A stretch of DNA of 64,000 nucleotides, from positions 429,756 through 493,755 of the forward strand of contig NZ_WHOM01000036.1 in the NCBI RefSeq assembly GCF_009739465.1, read 5' to 3'. This stretch comes from Streptomyces apocyni. Lineage in GTDB: Bacteria; Actinomycetota; Actinomycetes; Streptomycetales; Streptomycetaceae. Position 1 is the stretch's first letter; every line of letters starts with the position of its first letter. Position numbers and translations under genes: made by a program. The notes beneath the pieces were generated by a model. It was not told the origin of the DNA. It saw nothing but the letters and a program-made list of their open reading frames with translations, and did no database searches. This document shows, piece after piece, positions 18,184-25,262 of the stretch.

Positions 18184-18503
18184 GCGACAGCACGAGCGCG
18201 TCACCAGGTCCGGTCCCCAGCGCGGATGACATCGCCGCCATCGCCCCGCTCGTCGGCCAGGTGGTGGCCGGGCCCGGTGGGGCGATGACCGACGAGGTCG
18301 GGGTCATCACCGGGGATATCACCGTGGCGACCGCCCCCCTGCCCGACGGCCGGGCGGTGGTGGCCGTCCAGTACACCGACGCCGACGAGTGGTACCTGCT
18401 GAGCGGCGGTCCGGTGCCCGTACCGGCCGGTGGGCTTGATGAGCTCCACCACGAGGTGCTGGAGCTCATCAAGAAGGGCGGCGGCGCCGAAGTCCCCCGG
18501 TGA
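18180..18503 (+). CDS. Small conserved-looking protein, coupled to the lipoprotein nuclease
   Basis: A 107-residue protein whose ATG overlaps the nuclease stop by four bases (ATGA). It has alternating strand-like segments (VGVITGDITVATAPLPDGRAVVAVQYTDADEWYLLSGGP) and a C-terminal helix (LHHEVLELIKK). There is no signal peptide, so it stays in the cytoplasm. Translational coupling to a nuclease would fit an accessory or protective protein, but that is speculation. I do not recognise the family. Confidence 0.65.
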   Translation: MSDSTSASPGPVPSADDIAAIAPLVGQVVAGPGGAMTDEVGVITGDITVATAPLPDGRAVVAVQYTDADEWYLLSGGPVPVPAGGLDELHHEVLELIKKGGGAEVPR

Positions 18504-18516
18504 CGCACCCGGTGAC

Positions 18517-19662
18517 TCAGCCGTGGCGTTCGACGCGTAGCTGGGCCGGTGGGGAGGAGTACGTCGAGTTCGCGCCCACCGCCCAGTAGCCACTGGCCGT
18601 TCCTGGGATCGCGGTGATCGCGTTCATGAGGGAGGTCGAGCCGGTGGCCTCGGGTCCGCGTTCGCTGGTCCAGTCTGAGCCGTTCCAGCGCAGGTAGTGG
18701 GTGCGCTTCTGGTCCCAGAAGTCCCAGCCCGCGATGAGGTCCGGGCGCCCCTGGGCGTCGCCGATGATGCCGCTCAGCACGCCTACGGTGAACGGGGATT
18801 CACCCCTGGTCCATTCGCCGCCGTCCCAGCGCTGGAACGTGACTCCCGGGGGCTTGCCGGGCGGACCGCCGGGTCCGTACGCGTAGCCGGTGAGCCAGAT
18901 GTCGTCGTGGGCGACGGGGAGCAGTCCGGTGACGCCGGAGCGGATGCCGACGTGCCGGGGAATGACGGTCCAGGCGCCATCCCAGCGGGCGATGACGTCG
19001 CCGTAGACCCAGACCTCCCCGCAGGGCGTGACGTGTACGCCGTACGGTGTCGGGGTCGCCTCGTCCGGGAGGGGGCGGCACCAGCGCCACGCGGGGCCGT
19101 TGCCGGGTCCGGGTCCGCGCATCAGTCCGGCCCGGTCGCCGTGGCGGCCGCTGACCCAGGCCTGGCCGTCGCCGCCAACGGCCACATCGGTGAGGCGGGT
19201 GCCTGGCTCGCCTCGGCCGGGGAAGTTCACCTCCTGCCAGGTTTCGCCGTCCCAGGCCAGGAGTTGGTCGTTGCCGTCGGTGTTCGTGCCGAGCGCCCAG
19301 GCCGCGTCGGCGGAGCTGTTGGCGACCGCGCGGAGCGCCCCGGTGTAGTCGAGGTGGGTGAGGTCGGTACGGGACCAGGCCGTGCCGTTCCAGGCGAGGG
19401 CTAAAGGGCGGCCGCGGGTGCTGCGGGATCGGCCCTCGTCGCCCACGGCGAAGGCTATGGCTGGCCCGGCTGCGGCCACCCCGACGAGGCGGGCGGCCTC
19501 CTCGCCGGGTGGTGCGGGGACTTCGCGCCAGGTTTCCGCGGCGTTGGTGGGGCGCTGAAGCGCGGCGGCGGTAGCGGCGGCCGCGGTGGTGGTACTGGCG
19601 GCGGCGAGACCCACGCCCGCCGCGGTGCCGGTGAGTCCGCTGATGAAGTGTCGTCTTCGCAC
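18517..19662 (-). CDS. Exported beta-propeller-like protein (probable Tat signal)
   Basis: A 381-residue protein from the GTG at 19662. The N terminus VRRRHFISGLTGTAAGVGLAAAS has a twin-arginine-like motif and hydrophobic stretch. The body holds repeated tryptophan/glycine/aspartate units (LAWNGTAWSRTDL, LAWDGETWQEVNF, IARWDGAWTVIPR, FQRWDGGEWTRGE, LRWNGSDWTSERG) spaced 40-55 residues apart, which fits a five- to seven-bladed propeller. No catalytic motif is seen. It may be a surface binding protein. It overlaps the neighbouring plus-strand gene's upstream region only. Confidence 0.7.
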   Translation of the reverse strand: MRRRHFISGLTGTAAGVGLAAASTTTAAAATAAALQRPTNAAETWREVPAPPGEEAARLVGVAAAGPAIAFAVGDEGRSRSTRGRPLALAWNGTAWSRTDLTHLDYTGALRAVANSSADAAWALGTNTDGNDQLLAWDGETWQEVNFPGRGEPGTRLTDVAVGGDGQAWVSGRHGDRAGLMRGPGPGNGPAWRWCRPLPDEATPTPYGVHVTPCGEVWVYGDVIARWDGAWTVIPRHVGIRSGVTGLLPVAHDDIWLTGYAYGPGGPPGKPPGVTFQRWDGGEWTRGESPFTVGVLSGIIGDAQGRPDLIAGWDFWDQKRTHYLRWNGSDWTSERGPEATGSTSLMNAITAIPGTASGYWAVGANSTYSSPPAQLRVERHG

Positions 19663-19808
19663 GGAGGTGCCCTTCTTCCGTGGGATGGAAGGCACCACCC
19701 TGGACCAGACCACCGGGGGAGGCAATGGACGCGCGTGAGCACTTCGGCGTTGTCAGTGGTGGGCCGCACTATGGGAAGTACGGGGTGTTGGGGCGAAGGG
19801 AGCGGCGG

Positions 19809-20519
19809 ATGAACGGGCTAGGCGACTCGAGTCGTGCTGGTAGCGGCCGTGCGCCGATGGCGGGGCGGGCCACCGCGGCGCAGCGGCGGATCATCAGTGC
19901 GGCTGAGGCGGTGACGGGGCGGATCGTGGGCAGCGAGGCCCAGTTGGAGGGCCTGGTGCGCCGAGGGCTCGCCTTTCGGCATCCGCGCCCGCCGCGGGCG
20001 TACTTCCTCACCCCTGCGGGCCATCGCCTCCGCGACGAGCTGCTGGCCGCGACGCCCCCACCGCCCGCCCCGGTGACCGACGCGGCGACGGGGGTGTTCA
20101 CGGCGCGCACCGGCGGTGAGGGCGATCCCGTCGCCGGGCCAGGGCGGCAGCGTGAGGTGCACAGTGCCTGGCAGGGGCTGCTTGAGCTGCGCCGGATGAC
20201 CCGTCCGGACGGGGACACGGGGCGGCCCTGCGGGTGGGAGCGCACGCACTTGGTGCAGGCCGCCGCGCTGGCGCTGGAGGCGGCGGGGTGCATGCCCGCC
20301 GGGGCGGAGGACACCGGTGGCGGGTACCGGGTCGCGGAGAGCCCGCAGCCCGAGGCGGTCGCGGTACGGCTGATACCCGGTGGCGGCGGCATGGACGACG
20401 ACGGCCTCGGTGGCCTCGGCGGCTGTGCGGCCGCGCTGGAGGCGGCGGGTTGGCAGGTCAGCGAGCACCAGGAGCGGGGCGGGGGCCGCTGTCTGCTCGC
20501 CTCACCCCGGCGCGACTGA
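19809..20519 (+). CDS. Uncharacterised protein with winged-helix-like N terminus
   Basis: About 236 residues. The N-terminal part (TAAQRRIISAAEAVTGRIVGSEAQLEGLVRRGLAFRHPRPPRAYFLTPAGHRLRDELLAA) has the helix-helix-wing layout of a winged-helix domain, where FLTPAGHRLRDEL is typical. The C-terminal part (about 150-236) is a second alpha/beta domain with a glycine-rich loop. The ATG at 19809 has AAGGGAGCGG upstream; an ATG at 19725 after GGGGGAGG is a real alternative adding 28 low-complexity residues. I recognise no named family. Confidence 0.65.
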   Translation: MNGLGDSSRAGSGRAPMAGRATAAQRRIISAAEAVTGRIVGSEAQLEGLVRRGLAFRHPRPPRAYFLTPAGHRLRDELLAATPPPPAPVTDAATGVFTARTGGEGDPVAGPGRQREVHSAWQGLLELRRMTRPDGDTGRPCGWERTHLVQAAALALEAAGCMPAGAEDTGGGYRVAESPQPEAVAVRLIPGGGGMDDDGLGGLGGCAAALEAAGWQVSEHQERGGGRCLLASPRRD

Positions 20520-20521
20520 GA

Positions 20522-20551
20522 CAGGCCCTGACCAGCGGTCAGGTCAGGCCT
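20522..20551. terminator. Bidirectional hairpin terminator
   Basis: AGGCC-CTGACC, loop AGC, GGTCAG, a four-base bulge, then GGCCT. It sits between two convergent genes and overlaps the last codons of the minus-strand one, so it can serve both. Confidence 0.5.
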
Positions 20552-20864
20552 GGCCCGTCTCGAAGCGGCTGACCTTTCCGTCCGAGACCGTGAAGTGCCA
20601 TCGGGTGCGCATCTCGCCCCAGGTGTCGTTGCGGTATTGGGCGACGAGGGTGCGGCCGCCGTCGCTCTCGGACTCGACGTCCATATGGCCTCCGGCGGAG
20701 AAGATCTCCTTCTCGGTCCACTCGGCGAGGTTACGGTCCGAGCCGTCGTCGGACATGGTGGCGTCGGGGGTGAGCGCTGCCAGGAAGGCGGTGCGGTCGT
20801 TCGCGTTCAGGGCGGTGACCAGGGCGCGGACGGCCGGGTCGGAGAGCTTTTCGGTGGGGATCAC
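20544..20864 (-). CDS. NTF2-like (SnoaL-type) protein
   Basis: A 106-residue protein with the NTF2/SnoaL pattern: a helical start (PAVRALVTALNANDRTAFLAALTPDATMSDDG), the strand EKEIFSAGGHMDVES, and three closing strands (RTLVAQYRNDTWGEMRTRWHFTVSDGKVSRFETGQA). The fold forms a small cone binding hydrophobic ligands or acts catalytically; the ligand is unknown. The start is the GTG at 20864 with AGAGGAAC upstream. Confidence 0.75.
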   Translation of the reverse strand: MIPTEKLSDPAVRALVTALNANDRTAFLAALTPDATMSDDGSDRNLAEWTEKEIFSAGGHMDVESESDGGRTLVAQYRNDTWGEMRTRWHFTVSDGKVSRFETGQA

Positions 20865-21042
20865 GAGCGTTCCTCTTCACGGTTCGTGGTAGCGACGGCG
20901 GTCTGTCTCCCGATCATGTCCCGCACGCGGCGGTCTCGCATCCTGGGCCCGCCGTACTGGACGGCGGCACTCGGCGGCGCGAATCCGGCGCGATGCGTCT
21001 CGCGATTTTTGATGTGCCGTCAAAGGTCAATAAGATCCGGCG

Positions 21043-22350
21043 ATGATCACAAGAAAACGGCTGGCGGCGGGCGCATGCACCCTGCTCGCCGCCCTGACGG
21101 CCGGGCTGCTCCCCGCGGCCACCGGCACCGCCTTCGCGGACGACCCCAGGGGCGGTGACGGCCCCGCCCCGAAGGTCGAACTCGTCCTCGATGTGAGCGG
21201 GTCGATGCGGGCCCGCGACATGGACGGCGGGTCGCGGATGGCCGCCGCCAAGCAGGCGTTCAACGAAGTACTGGACGCGACACCGGACGAGGTCGAGCTC
21301 GGCATACGTACGCTCGGCGCCAACTACCGTGGCGACGACCGCAAGGAGGGCTGCAAGGACACCGCGCAGCTCTACCCGGTCGGCGTCCTCAGCAAATCCG
21401 CGCGCACCGAGGCCAAGACCGCGGTGGCCACGCTCGCGCCCACCGGGTGGACGCCGATCGGGCCCGCGCTGCTCAAGGCCGCCGACGATCTCGAAGGCGG
21501 CGACGAGGCCACCAGCCGCAGGATCGTACTCATCACCGACGGTGAGGACACCTGCGCCCCGCTCGACCCCTGCGAGGTGGCCCGCGACATCGCCGCGAAG
21601 GGCATCAACCTCACCATCGACACCCTCGGCCTGGTCCCGGACGCCAAGACCCGCGACCAGCTGAGCTGTATCGCCGACGCGACAGGTGGGACGTACAGCT
21701 CGATCCGCCACAAGGACGAACTCTCCGACCGGGTCAACCAGTTGGTGGACCGGGCGGCGGAGCCAGTGATCACGCCGGTCGCCGTGGAGGGCGCGGACCA
21801 GTGTGCGAAGGCCCCCAAGATCGGTTCGGGGCTCTACACCGACCGGGAGAAGTTCGGTGAGCACCGCTGGTACCAGGTCGATGTCAAGCCGGGTCAGGAG
21901 CTGCGCGCCTCGGTGAGCGTGGCGGCGGACCGTCAGGTGGACAACGACTACGGCGTACTGCTGCGCGCCACAACCGTGCACGGGCGTGAGATCGTACGCG
22001 GCGAGTCGGCGGGCAGTGGGCGCACCGACGTCATCTCGGCGGGGCTGCGCTACCCGAAGGCGGACAGCGAGGACACCGATGACGCCGACGGTGCGGGCGA
22101 GCCGGAGACGGTCTGCCTGCGGGTCAGCAACTCCTTCTCCGCTCCGGCTTCCGTCAAGCGGGAGCCCGGGCTGCCCGTGGAGCTGACGATCGACCTGGTG
22201 GACGGCCCGTCGGACGCCTCCGACGTGGCGTTCTTCGGCCTGGGCCGGGGCTGGTGGCTGCTCGGCGCACTGGCTGTGGCGGGATTCCTGGGCGGTGTGC
22301 TGTGGGGCTGGCTGGCCCGCTGGCGTGGCGCTGTGACGAGGAGCAACTGA
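21043..22350 (+). CDS. Secreted VWA-domain protein with C-terminal anchor
   Basis: A 435-residue protein. It has a signal peptide (to about AFADD), then a von Willebrand factor A domain with an intact metal-binding site: DVSGSM, a threonine in PTGWTPIG, and ITDGED. A beta-rich domain follows (about 250-395; IGSGLYTDREKFGEHRWYQVDVKPGQELRASVSV). A transmembrane helix near the C terminus (GWWLLGALAVAGFLGGVLWGW) with arginines after it makes this a single-pass extracellular protein. Its stop overlaps the start of the next gene, so the two are co-translated and probably work together. The ligand is unknown. Confidence 0.85.
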   Translation: MITRKRLAAGACTLLAALTAGLLPAATGTAFADDPRGGDGPAPKVELVLDVSGSMRARDMDGGSRMAAAKQAFNEVLDATPDEVELGIRTLGANYRGDDRKEGCKDTAQLYPVGVLSKSARTEAKTAVATLAPTGWTPIGPALLKAADDLEGGDEATSRRIVLITDGEDTCAPLDPCEVARDIAAKGINLTIDTLGLVPDAKTRDQLSCIADATGGTYSSIRHKDELSDRVNQLVDRAAEPVITPVAVEGADQCAKAPKIGSGLYTDREKFGEHRWYQVDVKPGQELRASVSVAADRQVDNDYGVLLRATTVHGREIVRGESAGSGRTDVISAGLRYPKADSEDTDDADGAGEPETVCLRVSNSFSAPASVKREPGLPVELTIDLVDGPSDASDVAFFGLGRGWWLLGALAVAGFLGGVLWGWLARWRGAVTRSN

Positions 22351-23231
22351 TGGGGATCACCAAGGCGTTGCGGGTCGGCGTCAGTGCGGCACTGCTGGCC
22401 GGTACGGCGCTGTTCGGCGCGGCGGGGACGGCGTGGGCCGATGACCCGTCCAGCAGCCCAAGCGCGGACGGCGACAGCGGGGACGGCGGCAGCGACAGCA
22501 ACGGTGGGGACGGGCCCACTGAGGCGGGTACGTCGTTCCGTACCGCCGTCGGATTCGAGCCGGGGCAGCGGGCCACCGCTGCCGCGTCCACCGGCGAGTA
22601 CCTGTACTGGAAGTTCCTGGCCGACACCGGGCAGCGCCCCACGGTCAAGGCGACCGTGAAGCTCCCGGAGCCGAGCGCCCGCAAGGGCACCCAGACCTGG
22701 CAGGTCGACGTGTACGACGGGCTGCGCCGCCGCCAGGCCTGTATGTACGGCGCGCAGACCCGCAAGGCGGCCCAGAACGCCGAGTCCGTCTCGCTGTCCT
22801 GCACGCTGCGTCCCGTACGGGCCTGGTCGGAGCAGTGGTCCGATGACCCGCTGCCGGGCACGTACTACGTGCGGCTCACGGTCACCGGGCTCAAGGCGAC
22901 GGACCTGGGTCTGCCGGTACAGGCCGAGGTCGAGACGACGTTCAAGGACGTGGGTGGCTCGCACGCGGTGGACGGCTCGCTGGCGGCGCCGCTCGTGGCG
23001 GGCAACGGAGACGCGGCGGACGCCGACTCCGGGCCCGGCTCCGGGTCCGACAGCGGGTCCGGGAACAGCTCAGCGCGGCAGGCCGCTGCCGCCGCCGAGC
23101 CCGAGGACGGCTGGGCGTCCGGCTGGTGGTCGGACCGCTGGCTCTGGACAGCGGCGGGCGGCTTCGTCGCGGCGTTGACCGGCGTGGGCGGATACTGCCT
23201 GGCGCGCGGTCCAGGCCGCCCTCGCGCGTAG
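22350..23231 (+). CDS. Membrane-anchored partner of the VWA protein
   Basis: A 293-residue protein starting within the VWA gene's stop (TGATG). It has a signal peptide ending AWADD, a serine/glycine/aspartate-rich linker, and a beta-rich domain (FRTAVGFEPGQRATAAASTGEYLYWKFLADTGQRPTVKATVKLP...GTYYVRLTVTGL) similar in style to the second domain of the VWA protein. A C-terminal helix (WLWTAAGGFVAALTGVGGYCLA) anchors it. Paired secreted proteins of this build suggest a cell-surface complex. Confidence 0.75.
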   Translation: MGITKALRVGVSAALLAGTALFGAAGTAWADDPSSSPSADGDSGDGGSDSNGGDGPTEAGTSFRTAVGFEPGQRATAAASTGEYLYWKFLADTGQRPTVKATVKLPEPSARKGTQTWQVDVYDGLRRRQACMYGAQTRKAAQNAESVSLSCTLRPVRAWSEQWSDDPLPGTYYVRLTVTGLKATDLGLPVQAEVETTFKDVGGSHAVDGSLAAPLVAGNGDAADADSGPGSGSDSGSGNSSARQAAAAAEPEDGWASGWWSDRWLWTAAGGFVAALTGVGGYCLARGPGRPRA

Positions 23232-23238
23232 ACGAACG

Positions 23239-23270
23239 CCCCGGGTGCCCGGTCCGCCTGGCACCCGGGG
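23239..23270 (+). terminator. Terminator of the VWA operon
   Basis: An 11-bp perfect stem (CCCCGGGTGCC / GGCACCCGGGG) with a 10-base loop, starting 8 bases after the operon's last stop codon. Confidence 0.75.
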
Positions 23271-24005
23271 GCTGAAGGGCCGGCCAGCGGACGACTCCCT
23301 GGCGGTGTGAGGAACGGCCCCGCTCGCGCAGTTCCTCTTCCCCTACCTAGCCCATCTGAAGTCCGACCCCGGTCAGCGAACCTGATCAGCCGACCCTGCA
23401 CGTCGTCGACCTTTCGACGGCTCTGGGCAACGGGCGATCGTCCGCCGCCCAAACGGTCGGCACCCGTTCGCCAACGCGTCGTCATCCACCGGTTACTTGA
23501 CAACGTCGACGAGATTCTTTGCCGCGTCTTCGGTGCATCGCCGATGGCCGATTCGACGCCGCCACCGACTGGTGAGGCCTGTGGCGGCGTTCAATCCGAA
23601 TCCTTGGACTCCCGCCAGCGGCAGAGGTGTTCGGTTTGATCCCGAAGCCCGTGCGGAGCCCCGCACGGCGCTGCGGGAGCACACTGTCCGCCGCGTCGGG
23701 TCACGCACTACGCGTTTCCTTCGATTCAGTCACCTGGTTCGCCATCCCGGGCACATCGTGGACGAATTGCAGACGACTTCGACCTAATATGCTTCTTTCA
23801 CCTCTGGCATGCGGTGCAGGTGTCGCGGAGGGTACGTTGCAAGGCCTTGCCAGGCGAAGAAATACGGAAGAAAATGCTTCTGGGGCGTCGCTTTCGATCT
23901 TCTGCTGTCAGGCATGAGAATCAGCTCACAAACAGTGAAAAACGCCCTCTCCGGCGGTTGCCGCGGAGCCCGTTCCGGCCCCTACTCCTCGAAAGGAGGC
24001 TCTCA
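23271..24005. other. Gene-poor, comparatively AT-rich stretch before the small peptide gene
   Basis: No protein-like frame is supported. Base composition drops below that of the flanks from about 23,740 onward (for example around 23,785-23,800 and 23,860-23,940), consistent with horizontally acquired DNA next to the lasso cluster. A TAATAT at 23785-23790 could be a -10 box but lacks a convincing -35. Confidence 0.35.
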
Positions 24006-24131
24006 GTGAACGTGAAAGCTCAGATGACGATCAAGGGCTCCACAAGTCTGACCTGGATAAGCGTCCAGGTGATCGTGATCGTCATCGTCGTGCTCTCTGC
24101 GAACAGCTACCTTGCCTGCCTGGTCAGGTAG
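24006..24131 (+). CDS. 41-residue hydrophobic peptide
   Basis: Starts with GTG, 6 bases after a near-perfect AAGGAGG, and is followed 15 bases later by a strong hairpin terminator, so it looks like a genuine small gene. The product has a polar N terminus (MNVKAQMTIKGSTS), one hydrophobic segment (TWISVQVIVIVIVVLSANSYLACL) and a C-terminal arginine. It is therefore a probable single-pass membrane peptide with one cysteine. It is convergent with the lasso-peptide genes. It might be a toxin-type, regulatory or immunity peptide; nothing in the sequence decides. Confidence 0.6.
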   Translation: MNVKAQMTIKGSTSLTWISVQVIVIVIVVLSANSYLACLVR

Positions 24132-24145
24132 TTCAAGGAGCATTG

Positions 24146-24173
24146 AGGGCCGTCCGTAGCAGCGGGCGGCCCT
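24146..24173 (+). terminator. Terminator of the small peptide gene
   Basis: An 11-bp stem (AGGGCCGTCCG / CGGGCGGCCCT, one G-U pair) with loop TAGCAG. It lies 15 bases after the small peptide stop. Confidence 0.7.
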
Positions 24174-24480
24174 TCAGGTTGCGCCGACCTTTTACTTACC
24201 GGGTAAGTGTAGCGGCCTACCCCGCCCCGAGAGAACCCGCTTGGGGGATTGTTTTACGAAACCGATCGGTAAGAACGCCCCAGACGGGCAGCGTGAGGGA
24301 ATTCGAAGAAATCTTACGCATGTCGCGTCCTCGGACTCGATGGGAGCGCTCTCGTGATCGATGTCAGATCGTGGTCAACGTGCGGACGGGAAAACGAAAG
24401 CTGGGATGTGTTTCAGCGTGGAACGTTCTTCATTTTGGAGGTGTGAGACCGGTGTAGCAGGTGGTGGCCGGTCCCCCTGC
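24174..24480. other. Intergenic stretch with TetR-type palindromes
   Basis: It contains ACTTACCGGGTAAGT (24194-24208) and ACCGATCGGT (24261-24270), both of the type bound by TetR-family repressors. No TetR gene is present. A short frame from the ATG at 24320 reads MSRPRTRWERS, which resembles the start of some regulators but soon loses protein-like character. Confidence 0.4.
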
Positions 24481-25218
24481 TCATAGCACCAGCACCCGTC
24501 GGAAACGGGTGTGGTCATCGGCCTCGGCAGGCTCCACCGTCGCGCCGGCGACCTCGACCCAAGCATGGAATCGGTAAGGATCATCAGCACTGCCAAGACA
24601 CCAATCGGCCGCGAGCCCGGCCACTGCGAGGCCAAGCACAGTGGCCAGTGAGTCCTCCAGGCAGGCGACGCGCCCCGGGTAGCGTTCTCCGGCCCGTCGG
24701 ACGGCTGTCAGCATCACTTCAGCCTGTCGCGTCGTGGCCGGTCGCCGCCCACAGCGCTCCTTGAGCACCGTCACGGCGTGCACACAGGCACGGAAGGGGA
24801 ACCGCAGGAGACACAGCGCAAGGAGCAGGCCAATCAAGCTCGCGGTTCTCGGCCACCGGACGGTGTTTGCGTCCCATGTACGGGATACGTCCGGACTGAC
24901 GAGCCCTGTCGAGCCGTGCGGCAGGTCCCTATGGGCGGAGCCGCGCTCTTCATCCAGATACACGAGGCCGCGCTCAACGAGGTCTCTGGCGACTCTCTCG
25001 GCGTCAAGCCGCACGGAGTCGTAGCGCACACAGGGGAACCCGTCAGCCAGGGTTCGTACAGCGGACTCGAAATCACCGGTGCGGTGCCACTCCTCCCAGA
25101 GCAAACGCGCGGTGCCGTTCATCGCGTACCACTGACCGGACCGTGCGTCGAAGAGCACCTGCCCACCGTGGAAGGCATCGCCGACATGAACGTGCTTGGG
25201 GATCTGCAAGCCGGTCAT
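24481..25218 (-). CDS. Lasso peptide B protein: RRE (B1) fused to leader peptidase (B2)
   Basis: A 245-residue fusion. Residues ~1-90 (IPKHVHVGDAFHGGQVLFDARSGQWYAMNGTARLLWEEW...VARDLVERGLVYL) form a PqqD-like RiPP recognition element that binds the leader peptide. Residues ~125-245 form the transglutaminase-like leader protease: the catalytic cysteine in GRVACLEDSLATVLGLAVAG, the histidine in YRFHAWVEV, and an acidic residue in the PAEADD segment. Many actinobacterial clusters encode these as two genes; here they are one. The ATG at 25218 has AAGAGG upstream; upstream in-frame codons are not needed. It is the last gene of the lasso set, 44 bases after the cyclase. Confidence 0.9.
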   Translation of the reverse strand: MTGLQIPKHVHVGDAFHGGQVLFDARSGQWYAMNGTARLLWEEWHRTGDFESAVRTLADGFPCVRYDSVRLDAERVARDLVERGLVYLDEERGSAHRDLPHGSTGLVSPDVSRTWDANTVRWPRTASLIGLLLALCLLRFPFRACVHAVTVLKERCGRRPATTRQAEVMLTAVRRAGERYPGRVACLEDSLATVLGLAVAGLAADWCLGSADDPYRFHAWVEVAGATVEPAEADDHTRFRRVLVL

Positions 25219-25262
25219 CAGATGCCTCTTTCTACGGCGAAACGGCGAGGTAGGTGCACGAT

